A DNA stretch of 43,679 nucleotides from Novosphingobium acidiphilum DSM 19966 (GTDB lineage: Bacteria; Pseudomonadota; Alphaproteobacteria; Sphingomonadales; Sphingomonadaceae): positions 1 through 43,679 of the forward strand of contig NZ_AUBA01000024.1 in NCBI RefSeq assembly GCF_000429005.1, in the 5' to 3' direction. The notes below the pieces were generated by a model that saw only the letters and a list, made by a program, of their open reading frames with translations, ran no database searches and was not told the origin of the DNA. A program made the translations under genes and the position numbers. Below are positions 1-8,088 of the stretch, piece after piece (position 1 is the first letter of the stretch; every line of letters begins with the position of its first letter).

Positions 1-1150
1 CGTGCCTATCCGCTTAAGGCATACACCCACTAGATATGGTATGATGGGTCCATTGGCCTGAGTAGAGTTCGGCAAAGGTCGGCGCCTCGATATCACTGGC
101 GATCCCAAGGAGGGATCGGAAGGCGTTGAACGGGTAGAAGCGGCGATTGAAGCGGAAAGTGAATTCGTTGAGGTAGGCTTGCAGATGCTTGGCGCTGACG
201 CCGTGGTGGATGCCGTTGAGCCACGCTTTGAGGTTTGAGAACACCAGATGGACGATGGGCAGGAACTCTTCGGACACCTCCGGGTCGCCACACTGGGCGA
301 TGGCGTGATGGTCGTAACCGCCGCCCTGCAACCCGCTATAGCCGCTCCAATCATCGGTGATGACCAGCGTTCCCGGCTCGACCGCGCTCTGTACAAAGCC
401 ACCAAGGGCACCGGCACTGCGGTCTGCACCGATGGCCAATCGAACCCTTCCGGCATAGCGTCCGTTCCGGCGGCGGTCTTGGCCAGTGCCAGGCTCCCGG
501 TGACGAACTTCGACGGCGGCGACCACCAGCGTTTTGTGGTGGGTTCCCCGGCCTTCGCCGCGCGTTCGCCCGCCGATCCAGGTCTCATCGACCTCGACAT
601 GCTGACCGCTCTGCCCGCCGATCCGATCCTGATCGGGGCGCACCATCGCGGCGCGCAGTTTATGGAGCAGGCCAAAGGCCGTCTCGTACCGGGTCAGGCC
701 AAGCTGGCGCTGCAACTGGACGGCAGATATGCCGGTCGTCTGACTCGCAACCAGGTAAGCGGCCCAGAACCACACGCTGAGCGGGATGTGGCTTCGTTCC
801 ATGGCCGTGCCGACCATCAGGCCGGTCTGACGGCGACACGAGCGGCACATCAGGATGACAGGCCGAGTGGTGAAACGAAACGGATCGCCGACGACGCCAC
901 AGCGTGGGCACGCAAATCCATCAGGCCAGCGAGCTTTTTCAAGCCAGGCCGCGCAAGCGCCATCATCCGGGAAAAGCCGCTGGAACTCGGGGAGGGATTT
1001 CGGGAACGGCAGCTTGTCGCGGTCAAGAACGTCCACAATCCCCACCCTTTACAACCGCTTTGGGTGGCGCCAAGCCGCAGGAAAAGTCAGGCGCGCGCCA
1101 CAAGGCAGCCACTAGATGTAGTGGGTGTATGCGTCAAGCGGATAGGCACG
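1..1150 (-). mobile_element. IS1595-family insertion sequence, apparently complete
   Basis: The element is bounded by near-perfect terminal inverted repeats of about 32 bp. The left end starts at base 1 with CGTGCCTATCCGCTT, and the right end (1119-1150) reads the same on the opposite strand with two internal mismatches. It holds a single transposase gene on the minus strand. The 8-bp target duplication expected for this family would be GAAAATAT (1151-1158) on the right, but its left copy lies outside the window. The right end stops only 6 bp before the ATG of the next gene, so the insertion replaced or separated that gene's native promoter. Confidence 0.88.
14..1045 (-). CDS. IS1595-family (ISXO2-like) DDE transposase
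   Basis: This 343-residue protein catalyses cut-and-paste transposition of the surrounding element. The N-terminus carries the family zinc ribbon, with cysteine pairs CPRC at about residues 46-49 and CRSC at 67-70. The RNase H-like catalytic core follows. The first Asp lies in the motif VDETWIGG (D153), the second in TDDWSGY (about D231/D232), and the third acidic residue is probably in YLNEFTFRFN (E294), the characteristic end of ISXO2-like domains. The reading frame is intact from end to end and its stop overlaps the left inverted repeat, so the element may still be active. A long frame on the opposite strand (from 248) is antisense to it. Confidence 0.93.
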   Translation of the reverse strand: MGIVDVLDRDKLPFPKSLPEFQRLFPDDGACAAWLEKARWPDGFACPRCGVVGDPFRFTTRPVILMCRSCRRQTGLMVGTAMERSHIPLSVWFWAAYLVASQTTGISAVQLQRQLGLTRYETAFGLLHKLRAAMVRPDQDRIGGQSGQHVEVDETWIGGRTRGEGRGTHHKTLVVAAVEVRHREPGTGQDRRRNGRYAGRVRLAIGADRSAGALGGFVQSAVEPGTLVITDDWSGYSGLQGGGYDHHAIAQCGDPEVSEEFLPIVHLVFSNLKAWLNGIHHGVSAKHLQAYLNEFTFRFNRRFYPFNAFRSLLGIASDIEAPTFAELYSGQWTHHTISSGCMP

Positions 1151-1156
1151 GAAAAT

Positions 1157-1399
1157 ATGACGCCAACAGATGTCACTTTCGATATCATGGCCGCAGCAGC
1201 AACCATTGGGCGTAATGTTAGAGCCCTTCGCTTGGACGCGAAGCTGAGCATTGAAGCATTGGCTACCGTGAGCGGCCTTGAAATTACGAATATTCAAATG
1301 ATCGAATGCGCTGAAAAAAGATTTATAGATCTCGATGAAATGAATATTATCTGTTCAGCGCTCGGATGCAAAATGTCTGAAATCATAGATGGCGTCTAA
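1157..1399 (+). CDS. small Cro/C1-type helix-turn-helix regulator
   Basis: This 80-residue protein looks like a stand-alone XRE-family DNA-binding domain. An N-terminal helix (about 15-25) is followed by SIEALATVSGLEITNIQMIE, which fits the helix-turn-helix, and then by two further helices. The pattern matches small plasmid repressors. The ATG at 1157 lies 6 bp beyond the IS1595 right end, and the same frame remains open back into the element, so the N-terminus or leader may have been altered by the insertion. An internal ATG at 1187 would give a shorter but still complete domain. Its TAA overlaps the stop codon of the convergent resolvase-like gene. A role in controlling the transfer operon downstream is plausible but not shown. 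Confidence 0.6.
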   Translation: MTPTDVTFDIMAAAATIGRNVRALRLDAKLSIEALATVSGLEITNIQMIECAEKRFIDLDEMNIICSALGCKMSEIIDGV

Positions 1400-1968
1400 T
1401 CGGTCGGCTTGTACTTTGCAATGTATTTATAAAGTGTAGATTTTGTTACGCCAAGCTTTTCGGCAACCTCGCCTCGGGTTAAATTTACATCGTCAAGCAA
1501 ACTTTTCACATACCCGTATTGTTCGGCTGCTAATCGGCGCGGGCGCCCAAGTCTTATGGCCACTTCAAGTTTTCTACTGGTTGTTGCGCCGATTGCATGG
1601 CGCCGCTGTTGCTCATAGCCATCAATCAATCGGAACAGATCATTGCTAGGCTCGTTTTTTACAACCAAGTCCTGATACGCTATCACGACAGTAACTCCGC
1701 GCCTTGATAAACGCCATAGCGCTGTATTTATCGTTGACGTTTTGAATGGCAGCGCGCTCAATGAATAGATAACAAGCATATCGCCGGTCTTTAATGAGTC
1801 GGGCTCTTGTGGATTGACCAAGCGGTTCCATTCGTTCGGGGGCTGTCCCGGAGAAGTGGGGCCCTCTACCACATAACTATCAATGCGCCACTTTTTGAAG
1901 GCTTGATGCTGCTCAACTTCAGTAGGTTGGTTTTGGCCTGTAGCCAAATACGCGATACGCCGTGTCAT
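1396..1968 (-). CDS. resolvase/invertase-like protein lacking the catalytic serine, with C-terminal HTH
   Basis: This 190-residue protein has the overall plan of a small serine recombinase: an N-terminal resolvase fold, a linker with LGRPRR, and a C-terminal Hin/resolvase helix-turn-helix (GEVAEKLGVTKSTLYKYIAK, about 164-183). The active-site motifs are missing. Where active enzymes have Y-x-R-V-S-T-x-x-Q, this protein has YLATGQNQ, so both the Arg and the nucleophilic Ser are gone. Where they have LDRLgRS it has LSALPFKTS. It is therefore probably a DNA-binding regulator and not a recombinase. It is transcribed away from the T4SS operon, and the 270-bp gap between them contains several inverted repeats. 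It meets the upstream regulator gene tail to tail with overlapping stops. Confidence 0.7.
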   Translation of the reverse strand: MTRRIAYLATGQNQPTEVEQHQAFKKWRIDSYVVEGPTSPGQPPNEWNRLVNPQEPDSLKTGDMLVIYSLSALPFKTSTINTALWRLSRRGVTVVIAYQDLVVKNEPSNDLFRLIDGYEQQRRHAIGATTSRKLEVAIRLGRPRRLAAEQYGYVKSLLDDVNLTRGEVAEKLGVTKSTLYKYIAKYKPTD

Positions 1969-2239
1969 CTTCCAGAGCCAATTCCAGGAGCGATCCGAAG
2001 TTCAAAAAGAATAATCGTTACGCGGGGTTGCGAACCCCGTGCCACCAAATGCGTATATAGGGGGTTGCCAGTCGAGTCAAAACCGGATACTTTTTACACT
2101 CAAGAGAATTTTTTGAGTTTATCCGATGCACCGCGACGCTTCTGCCGAATTTGGCTTAACCGTGAGATCCGCAGCCAAATTTTCGAATGGGGCAGCGGTT
2201 CGCAGCCCCATTATTGGCATGTTTTGGGATGGCTGTAGG
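1969..2239. promoter_or_regulatory. divergent control region of the T4SS operon, with several inverted repeats
   Basis: This gap separates the minus-strand resolvase-like gene from the first transfer gene. It contains a hairpin with 7-bp arms CGGGGTT/AACCCCG (2023-2039), ACTCAA/TTGAGT (about 2098-2118), 9-bp arms AATTTGGCT (2148-2156) and AGCCAAATT (2173-2181), and TGGGGC/GCCCCA (2188-2210). A possible sigma70 promoter on the plus strand is TTGCCA (2065-2070), a 17-nt spacer, and TACTTT (2088-2093). The layout suggests operator sites for one or both adjacent regulators. The boxes are read by eye; only the inverted repeats are certain. Confidence 0.45.
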
Positions 2240-2656
2240 ATGTGCCGAAGTGTACCGCGCCGTTTGTATATAGTCTGTGCGGTTCTAGCGCTGGGCATGG
2301 CGGCTCCGGCGCGTGCAGATGACGACAACACCTATGGTTGCGAGGTTATATTATGCCTTGCTACCCCAGGCAGTCCGCTGACCTATGCTGAATGCGTCCC
2401 CCCCATCGAAAAATTCTTCGCGTCGCTGTTGACGGGTGGTGGCATGCCGACTTGCGCGGGCTCTGGCATCACCATGACCCCCGCTGGTGGCAATTTCGGA
2501 AATCAGCTGTTTGCCGTGAGCACGCCCGGCCAGGCACAGCCCACCTGGTACTACCTCTACAAAGATTTCAACAATCAGGTGCAGGTGGTCCAGCTGAGCG
2601 CTGACCAGGTACAACAGTTGCAGGCATGGGCGCAGATGCTGGCCGCAGATTTATGA
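2240..2656 (+). CDS. TrbM/KikA/MpfK-family conjugal transfer protein
   Basis: This is a periplasmic protein of about 138 residues. A signal peptide ends at ...APARA (about residue 26). The cysteine-rich core CEVILCLATPGSPLTYAEC...PPIEKFF is the hallmark of the TrbM/KikA/MpfK family found in T4SS gene clusters, and a further cysteine follows at about TCAGSG. The precise role in pilus or channel assembly is unknown. The ATG at 2240 was chosen because GGGATGG lies 7-8 nt upstream and it gives a clean signal peptide. The frame stays open upstream to 2126, and 2219 is another possible start. It is the first gene of the T4SS operon, and its stop overlaps the start of virB1 (ATGA). Confidence 0.75.
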   Translation: MCRSVPRRLYIVCAVLALGMAAPARADDDNTYGCEVILCLATPGSPLTYAECVPPIEKFFASLLTGGGMPTCAGSGITMTPAGGNFGNQLFAVSTPGQAQPTWYYLYKDFNNQVQVVQLSADQVQQLQAWAQMLAADL

Positions 2657-3399
2657 TCTACGCCGCCGCCACACTGGCCGCCCTTGCGAACCAATGCGCT
2701 CCTGCGGTGGCAGTGTCCGCACTGTTGCCGGTTGTTCAAGTGGAAAGCGGTGGCAATCCGCTGGCTTTGCACATCAATCATGGACCCAAGGTTTCTGCCC
2801 GTACCCTGGCCGAAGCGGTGGCACTTGCAGATCGGTATATTGCTGCGGGTTACAGTGTTGATATCGGATTGGGACAGATCAACAGTCGCAATCTGGGCTG
2901 GCTTGGCCTTGGAGTTGAACAGGCATTCGAGCCATGCACAAATCTCGGGGCGGCAGCGCGGATTTTAATGGCCGCGTACACCCGCGCAACCAGCGTAGCC
3001 ACAGGACCTGCCGCGATCGCGGCGGCGTATTCGCTTTATAACACCGGATCGATGAGCGCGGGGCTCGCAAATGGGTATGTCGCCAAGGTCTGGCGTGCGG
3101 CGGGTAACCCGCAAGCCGTTGCCATGATTGGCCCGACAGATGCACCCGACAAATCCGCAATCTCGTCGTCTGACATCCTCGCAGTCAATGAATATGCCGA
3201 TGTTTTCGCCCAAGCCAATTCATCATCACATGGTGCAGTTTCACCGCGAGAGCCGAACGCACCAGTGCCAACGAACGCATCACCTGCGCCAGCGCAAGTC
3301 CGTTCAATTCTCGATCAGCGAGCAGCGTCCTCGACGTCCACCGATGGCTCGCAGTGGGTGCTTGGCGAGGTACCTGCCAGCAAAGTCATGGTGTTCTGA
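2653..3399 (+). CDS. virB1: VirB1-like lytic transglycosylase
   Basis: VirB1 proteins cleave peptidoglycan locally so that the secretion channel can be built. This 248-residue protein has an N-terminal hydrophobic segment, the catalytic glutamate in VVQVESGGNP (E31), and the downstream signatures VDIGLGQIN and AAAYSLYNTG of the SLT/lysozyme-like fold. The C-terminal 80 residues are Ser/Pro/Ala rich and of low complexity, as in many VirB1 proteins. The ATG at 2653 overlaps the stop of the preceding gene, so translation is probably coupled. The frame extends nine codons upstream without a better start. A 17-codon open frame (3399-3452) begins on its stop codon and ends on the next start. Confidence 0.9.
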   Translation: MIYAAATLAALANQCAPAVAVSALLPVVQVESGGNPLALHINHGPKVSARTLAEAVALADRYIAAGYSVDIGLGQINSRNLGWLGLGVEQAFEPCTNLGAAARILMAAYTRATSVATGPAAIAAAYSLYNTGSMSAGLANGYVAKVWRAAGNPQAVAMIGPTDAPDKSAISSSDILAVNEYADVFAQANSSSHGAVSPREPNAPVPTNASPAPAQVRSILDQRAASSTSTDGSQWVLGEVPASKVMVF

Positions 3400-3448
3400 T
3401 GTCCAGCGCACACGTCCAATTTGCAATCTGCCTGTATGGGAGCTGCTC

Positions 3449-3628
3449 ATGAACTTCGGTCTTCAGATGTGGCGCGCTCGCCGTCAGCTGCAGATGATCA
3501 GCGCGTCTGTCACTCGCCAGCACGTTGCCGGTGATGAGGGGGATTTTCAGCAATGGGCCGAGGAGCAAATAGATTTGGCCCGCCAACAGCCCCCCAGGCC
3601 TCGCCCGGCGGCGGTGGCATTGCACTGA
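3449..3628 (+). CDS. small hypothetical protein between virB1 and virB2
   Basis: This predicted 59-residue protein begins MNFGLQMWRARRQLQM and ends in a proline/arginine-rich tail. I recognise no family. In support of it being a gene, GGGAG sits 6 nt upstream of the ATG. Its start also overlaps the stop of a 17-codon frame (3399-3452) that itself starts on the virB1 stop, which gives a chain of ATGA overlaps typical of coupled translation. It has no signal peptide or membrane segment. It could instead be spacer sequence that happens to be open. Confidence 0.4.
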   Translation: MNFGLQMWRARRQLQMISASVTRQHVAGDEGDFQQWAEEQIDLARQQPPRPRPAAVALH

Positions 3629-3713
3629 AGCTTCCGCGAGTGCGCTGCACGACTTTGAATTTCTAATTTCTACCCAGATTGAACCCACGCAAGCCAGACA
3701 GGAGACGAAGCCA

Positions 3714-4073
3714 ATGCGTTCTACCAATTTCCATAGCGTTGTGACCGGATTGCGCGACATTGCACGCAACCCGATGGTCAAACAGGCCGCCCTCGTCGGC
3801 GCAGGTTTAGCTCTTGTTGCGCTGGTCGATCCGGCGTTTGCTCAAAGCACAGCCTCCGGATCAGGCTCCGACGCGATCACGTCCGGGCTCAACTCGATCA
3901 AATCGTGGCTGACCGGTATCACCTCTGTAGTGGGCATTCTGGCGGTGATGGGTGTTGGCTATATGAAACTCACGGGCCGGATGCAGTGGCCAGCGGTCAT
4001 TTCGGTAATGGTCGGCCTGGGGATCATTTTCTCTGCGTCGACTATCGTCGGTTGGTTTTCCAGCGGGAGCTGA
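3714..4073 (+). CDS. virB2: VirB2 major pilin (TrbC/VirB2 family)
   Basis: VirB2 is the pilin subunit of the T4SS pilus and lines the channel. The 119-residue precursor has a long leader ending in DPAFA|QS (about residue 43), typical of VirB2 pilins. The mature part of about 76 residues has two membrane helices (roughly 70-86 and 94-112) separated by a short basic loop with K and R residues (YMKLTGRMQW). GGAGA at 3701-3705 lies 8 nt before the ATG. Mature size and topology fit the family closely. Downstream are the remaining virB genes in canonical order. Confidence 0.92.
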   Translation: MRSTNFHSVVTGLRDIARNPMVKQAALVGAGLALVALVDPAFAQSTASGSGSDAITSGLNSIKSWLTGITSVVGILAVMGVGYMKLTGRMQWPAVISVMVGLGIIFSASTIVGWFSSGS

Positions 4074-4152
4074 GGTCCCGATAGATCACCGCAATTGGTT
4101 GGTGAGTAGCCGCCTGTCGGGTCCTCCTGGCTTGCAGACATGAAGGGGATTG

Positions 4153-4539
4153 ATGATGTATTGGACGCAATATCAATCAGCGCGCACGTTGGGCGAACGT
4201 TTTGCCCGTGGGCTGTTCAACATAAACTACTGGCTGATTGCCTTGGCGATCGCCGGTGTTTTGTTGCAGGCACTGCCGCCTCTCCATCATACTCTGACTG
4301 AAAGAGACGTGAATAGCCTCCGCGGAATTTTTTATCTGAGCTTACCCGTTTCATTTTGTTTGTTTGTGGCATGGTTTTTTTTCTGGGTCCGCTGCTTTCG
4401 TCACCTCGTTTTTGTTTTATGTTTTGGCTTACTAGCGGTCAGCCCATTCACAGTCACGTTTATAACTGGCATTCCGTACGCTGCCCCTCCTGTCGGACAT
4501 CACCACCATCACCATATCCAGGCGGAACCTGGTCGATGA
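4153..4539 (+). CDS. hypothetical membrane protein with natural hexahistidine stretch
   Basis: This 128-residue protein is not recognised. It has three hydrophobic segments (about 26-42, 59-80 and 83-107), so it is probably an inner-membrane protein. Near the C-terminus it carries six consecutive histidines (about 116-121), which could bind metal. It lies between virB2 and virB3, a position where most VirB systems have no gene. AAGGGG precedes the start; ATG 4153 and ATG 4156 are both possible and the latter has better spacing. Its TGA overlaps the ATG of virB3, so it is translated as part of the operon. Confidence 0.7.
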   Translation: MMYWTQYQSARTLGERFARGLFNINYWLIALAIAGVLLQALPPLHHTLTERDVNSLRGIFYLSLPVSFCLFVAWFFFWVRCFRHLVFVLCFGLLAVSPFTVTFITGIPYAAPPVGHHHHHHIQAEPGR

Positions 4540-4883
4540 CGGCCGAGACTGTTCAAGAGCGTCTCGTGGAAGACAAAGTCTATCTGGCGCTGACGCGCCC
4601 GGCGGTCTTCATGGGGTTGCCGCTGGAAGCCCTGATGCCGATTGGCATGTTGTGCATGCTGGTCTGGGCGCTGCTGCATAACCCGGTCTATCCGGCGCTG
4701 ATCTTTGCCGCCTTGTATTTTCCGGCGCGACTGATCGTCCACTATGAAATCAACGCATTTCGCCTGATCGGGCTCTACTGCCAGACCACCTATCTTGCTC
4801 GCAATAAGCAGCACTGGGGAGGCGGCAGCTACAGCCCGGTGGCGGTGCGGGGCGCCAAGCGCAAGACGTTCGCCCATGGCTAA
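4536..4883 (+). CDS. virB3: VirB3 inner-membrane T4SS protein
   Basis: VirB3 is a short inner-membrane protein that works with the VirB4 ATPase. The 115-residue product has a cytoplasmic N-terminus followed by the conserved segment LALTRPAVFMGLPLEALMP and one long hydrophobic region (about 33-66) that could form one or two helices. Its C-terminus is basic. Position directly before virB4, with an 8-nt overlap, confirms the call. The start was placed at 4536, where the ATG overlaps the previous stop; an open extension upstream in the same frame is antisense or overlap only. Confidence 0.92.
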   Translation: MTAETVQERLVEDKVYLALTRPAVFMGLPLEALMPIGMLCMLVWALLHNPVYPALIFAALYFPARLIVHYEINAFRLIGLYCQTTYLARNKQHWGGGSYSPVAVRGAKRKTFAHG

Positions 4884-7239
4884 GTCAGCGCTCAAATTTG
4901 GCGCCCAACTGGCCCGCGAGGTCGATCACGTCAAATGGCTCCCGTATTTGCGCCATGTCGATGACACAACGGTGTCTCTGGAAAGCGGCGCGTTGATGCG
5001 TATGTACCGCGTCGAGGGTCGTCCGTTCGAGACGTGCGATCCCGGCGATCTCAACGCCTGGCACCAGAAAATGAACATCGGTCTGCGCCAGATCGGCGAT
5101 GACCGCTTTGCGATGTGGACCCATCTGGTGCGCACCGCAGTTGATCCATTGCTGGCCGGGGAATTTACCTCCGGCTTTGCCCACCACCTCAACCAGAAAT
5201 ATGCCGACCTGCTTGGTGCTGCGGTTCTTTACGCCAACGAGTTTTACCTGACCGTTCTTGCGAAGCCGTCGCAAGCCGCCGGCTCCGAGCTCCAGCGGAT
5301 ATTTGGACGTAGCAAATCGCAGAACGTAGACGGGAAGACGCTCGCACTGCTCAACGAGAAATGTCGCGAGCTCGAACGCCAGCTGGTCGATTGCAAGCCG
5401 AGCGTTCTGGGGTTGTACGACAAAAACGGGGTTGTTTTTTCGCAGCCGATGGAAGTGCTGCACTTCATCATGACCGGGGACAGGCTACCAGTCCCATTGA
5501 TCCGCGGGCAGCTTGGACAGGCGCTCTATTCGTCGCGGATCATTTTTGGTCGTGAACTGATCGAAGTACGCACTGCGAGCAAATCCAAGTTTGCGGGCAT
5601 ATTTGGCATCCGTGAGTATGTCGCGACCACTCGACCTGGTCAGTTCAACGATCTGCTCAAGCTCGATTTTGGATTTGTCCTGACCCAGTCCTTTGCGCCC
5701 GAGGTCAAGGCAACTGCGGTCGACCGGTTCACAAAGAAATACCGGCAAATGGCCTCTTCGGATGATCTGTCGCTGAGCCAGACCGAGGAACTGCTCGTTG
5801 GGGCGGATCGGTTGATGGCCAATGACTGGATTTTGGGGGAACATCACCTTTCGCTGATGGTTATGGACACGAACCATACGCGCCTGCTCGACCGGCTTGC
5901 ACAGGCGCGCGTAGCTGCCGGCGACACCGGCATGGTCATGGCACGCGAAGATTACGCCCTGGAAGCCGCATTCTGGGCACAACTGCCTGGCAACTTTTCC
6001 CTGCGAGCCCGTCCGGCGCGGATCACGAGCCGCAATTTTGCCGCGCTCAGCCCGTTCTATACCTACCCCGCCGGGAAGAAATCCGGGAACCATTGGGGTG
6101 AGGCGGTCACGCTGCTCAAGACGCGCGCAGAGTCCTCGTACTCGTTCAATTTCCACCTCGACGATCTTGGCCACACACTGATCATCGGCCCGAGCGGGGG
6201 TGGCAAGACGGTCTTGCAAAATTTCATGATGTGCCAGTTGGAAAAGACCGGCGCCAAACGGATTTTCATCGACAAGGATCGCGGCGCGGAAATATTCGTG
6301 CGCGCGTGTGGTGGCACCTATCTGCCGCTCAAAAACGGCAAGCCAACCGGTTTCGCCCCACTGAAGGCCCTGGAGAATACGCCCAAAGACGTGGCGTTTT
6401 TGCAAGGTTTTATCCGTGTACTCGTGACCGACGTGAACAAGCCGTTCACCGTGAGTGACAATCTGGCGATTGACGAGGGCCTGCAATCTGTGATGCGTCA
6501 ACCGGCGCACCAGCGGACGCTTGGCTCTTTGCGTGAAATTCTGGGCTATGAGGATCCAGAAGGGATCGGAGCCCGGCTAGAACGTTGGTGCGCCGGCGGG
6601 ACGCTGGGTTGGGCCTTCGACAACAGGGCCGATGAAATATCGCTCGAAGCGAATTTCTGCGGCTTCGATATGACCGATTTTTTGGAAAACGCGGAAATCC
6701 GTGCGCCGACAATGGCCTACCTGTTTCAGCGTATTGATGCCTTGCTCGATGGCCGCCGGGTGGTGGTTGATATCGATGAATTCTGGAAGGCATTGGGAGA
6801 CCAGACTTTCCAGTCTTTCATCAAGGATGGCCTCAAGACCTGGCGCAAGCGCAACGGCTTTTTGATATTTGGAACACAATCTCCCGAAGATGCGTTGCGC
6901 TCAGAGATCGCTGCCACCATCGTTGAGCAGACAGCGACGCTGATTTTGCTGCCCAATTCGCGCGCACAGGAAGAACATTATATCGGCAGGCTGGGTCTGA
7001 CCCGCGCCGAGTTCAAGCTGATCAGGGAGGATTTGACCCCTGAGAGCCGCTGCTTTCTGGTCAAACAGGGTCACGTCAGCGTGGTGGTCAGGCTCGATCT
7101 GGCCGGCTTGAAAAATGAGCTCGATGTACTGTCCGGGCGCGAAGAAACGATCAAGGTCATGGAAAATGCAATCAACCGGCACGGCGCCAATCCCGATGCC
7201 TGGCTTCCCGCCTTTTATGCGAGCGAAAGGAAAAGCTGA
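4876..7239 (+). CDS. virB4: VirB4 T4SS ATPase
   Basis: VirB4 (CagE/TrbE family) is the large ATPase that powers pilus biogenesis and substrate transfer. The 787-residue length is normal. The N-terminal half is the VirB4 family domain. The C-terminal half is the RecA-like motor, with Walker A GPSGGGKT at about residues 438-445 and Walker B VVVDIDEFW at about 630-638, followed by FGTQSPEDAL, a typical VirB4 motif. The ATG at 4876 overlaps virB3 by 8 nt and begins the conserved-looking sequence MAKSALKFGAQLAREV. Nothing is missing or broken. Confidence 0.96.
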   Translation: MAKSALKFGAQLAREVDHVKWLPYLRHVDDTTVSLESGALMRMYRVEGRPFETCDPGDLNAWHQKMNIGLRQIGDDRFAMWTHLVRTAVDPLLAGEFTSGFAHHLNQKYADLLGAAVLYANEFYLTVLAKPSQAAGSELQRIFGRSKSQNVDGKTLALLNEKCRELERQLVDCKPSVLGLYDKNGVVFSQPMEVLHFIMTGDRLPVPLIRGQLGQALYSSRIIFGRELIEVRTASKSKFAGIFGIREYVATTRPGQFNDLLKLDFGFVLTQSFAPEVKATAVDRFTKKYRQMASSDDLSLSQTEELLVGADRLMANDWILGEHHLSLMVMDTNHTRLLDRLAQARVAAGDTGMVMAREDYALEAAFWAQLPGNFSLRARPARITSRNFAALSPFYTYPAGKKSGNHWGEAVTLLKTRAESSYSFNFHLDDLGHTLIIGPSGGGKTVLQNFMMCQLEKTGAKRIFIDKDRGAEIFVRACGGTYLPLKNGKPTGFAPLKALENTPKDVAFLQGFIRVLVTDVNKPFTVSDNLAIDEGLQSVMRQPAHQRTLGSLREILGYEDPEGIGARLERWCAGGTLGWAFDNRADEISLEANFCGFDMTDFLENAEIRAPTMAYLFQRIDALLDGRRVVVDIDEFWKALGDQTFQSFIKDGLKTWRKRNGFLIFGTQSPEDALRSEIAATIVEQTATLILLPNSRAQEEHYIGRLGLTRAEFKLIREDLTPESRCFLVKQGHVSVVVRLDLAGLKNELDVLSGREETIKVMENAINRHGANPDAWLPAFYASERKS

Positions 7240-7240
7240 C

Positions 7241-8041
7241 ATGAAACAGACCAAGCCTCATCGATTTGGAAAAGCGAATGGGCTGGCTCTGCTGGCGCGC
7301 CGATCGCTGCCTGGCTTGTGCGCAGCAGCAGGCATTGTGTTGGTGCTCGCAGCATCAGATGCGCGCGCTCAGGGCATTCCGGTCTTCGACAGTACCAATT
7401 ACATTCAAGCCCTGGCGACGGTTACGAACACAGCACAGCAAGTGCAGCAGGCAGTTATGGCGGTGCAGACGGCTCAGCAGCAACTGGCGTCGTTGCAGCA
7501 GCTTACCAATGTCAATTCGATCGGGACAATTCTCAGCGCCGCGCAAAATCGCGATATTATGAACGGCGTCACCGATCTGACATCCCTTGCTTCGGGAAAT
7601 ACCACCCAACTCGGCGCGATTGGCCAGCAGGCCAAGCAGTTGCAATCAGGCTATCAGATTACCTCCAGCGGCAATTCGACCGTTGACCAGCAATACAACC
7701 AGCTGGTTCAGCAGACTACCGGTCAGGTTGCCACGCAGGCCGCCTATGCGCAAAATCTGCAACAGGTGGCCGCGAACCGCACGACCGGTCTGGAGCAGTT
7801 GCGCTCAGCACTCGATACCGCATCTGATCCCAAACAGGTCATGGACCTTCAGGCGCGTATCGCGGTTGAGCAAGCGCATCTCCAAAACGATATGCTCAAG
7901 TTGCAGGCGTACAAGATGGCGCAGGACGCGCAGAACGCGGCTGCGGCACAGAATGCCTTTGCATCGCGTGCCGCTGCCACCAGCGCGACATTGGCGGCAC
8001 AGGCGCAGGCCTCAAATCCTTCGCAGCCCGCTGGAAATTGA
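7241..8041 (+). CDS. virB5: VirB5-like minor pilin
   Basis: VirB5 proteins sit at the pilus tip. This 266-residue protein has an N-terminal signal peptide ending at DARA|QG (about residue 43). The mature protein is almost entirely helical and rich in Gln and Ala, with coiled-coil character (QQVQQAVMAVQTAQQQL), as in TraC/VirB5 proteins. The ATG at 7241 follows the virB4 stop directly. Sequence conservation in this family is low, so the assignment depends on position and architecture. The Ala-rich C-terminus is low in complexity. Confidence 0.87.
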   Translation: MKQTKPHRFGKANGLALLARRSLPGLCAAAGIVLVLAASDARAQGIPVFDSTNYIQALATVTNTAQQVQQAVMAVQTAQQQLASLQQLTNVNSIGTILSAAQNRDIMNGVTDLTSLASGNTTQLGAIGQQAKQLQSGYQITSSGNSTVDQQYNQLVQQTTGQVATQAAYAQNLQQVAANRTTGLEQLRSALDTASDPKQVMDLQARIAVEQAHLQNDMLKLQAYKMAQDAQNAAAAQNAFASRAAATSATLAAQAQASNPSQPAGN

Positions 8042-8088
8042 GCATGGTGCAAGCATCCGTGATCCGCTCCAAAAGAAAGTAAGGGACC

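Noticed and set aside
248..1156. Long plus-strand open frame continuing into the small regulator gene
   Set aside because: It is antisense to the IS1595 transposase and crosses the IS end; only the part from 1157 has protein character.
5485..6510. 341-codon minus-strand frame
   Set aside because: Antisense to virB4; an effect of high GC at third positions.
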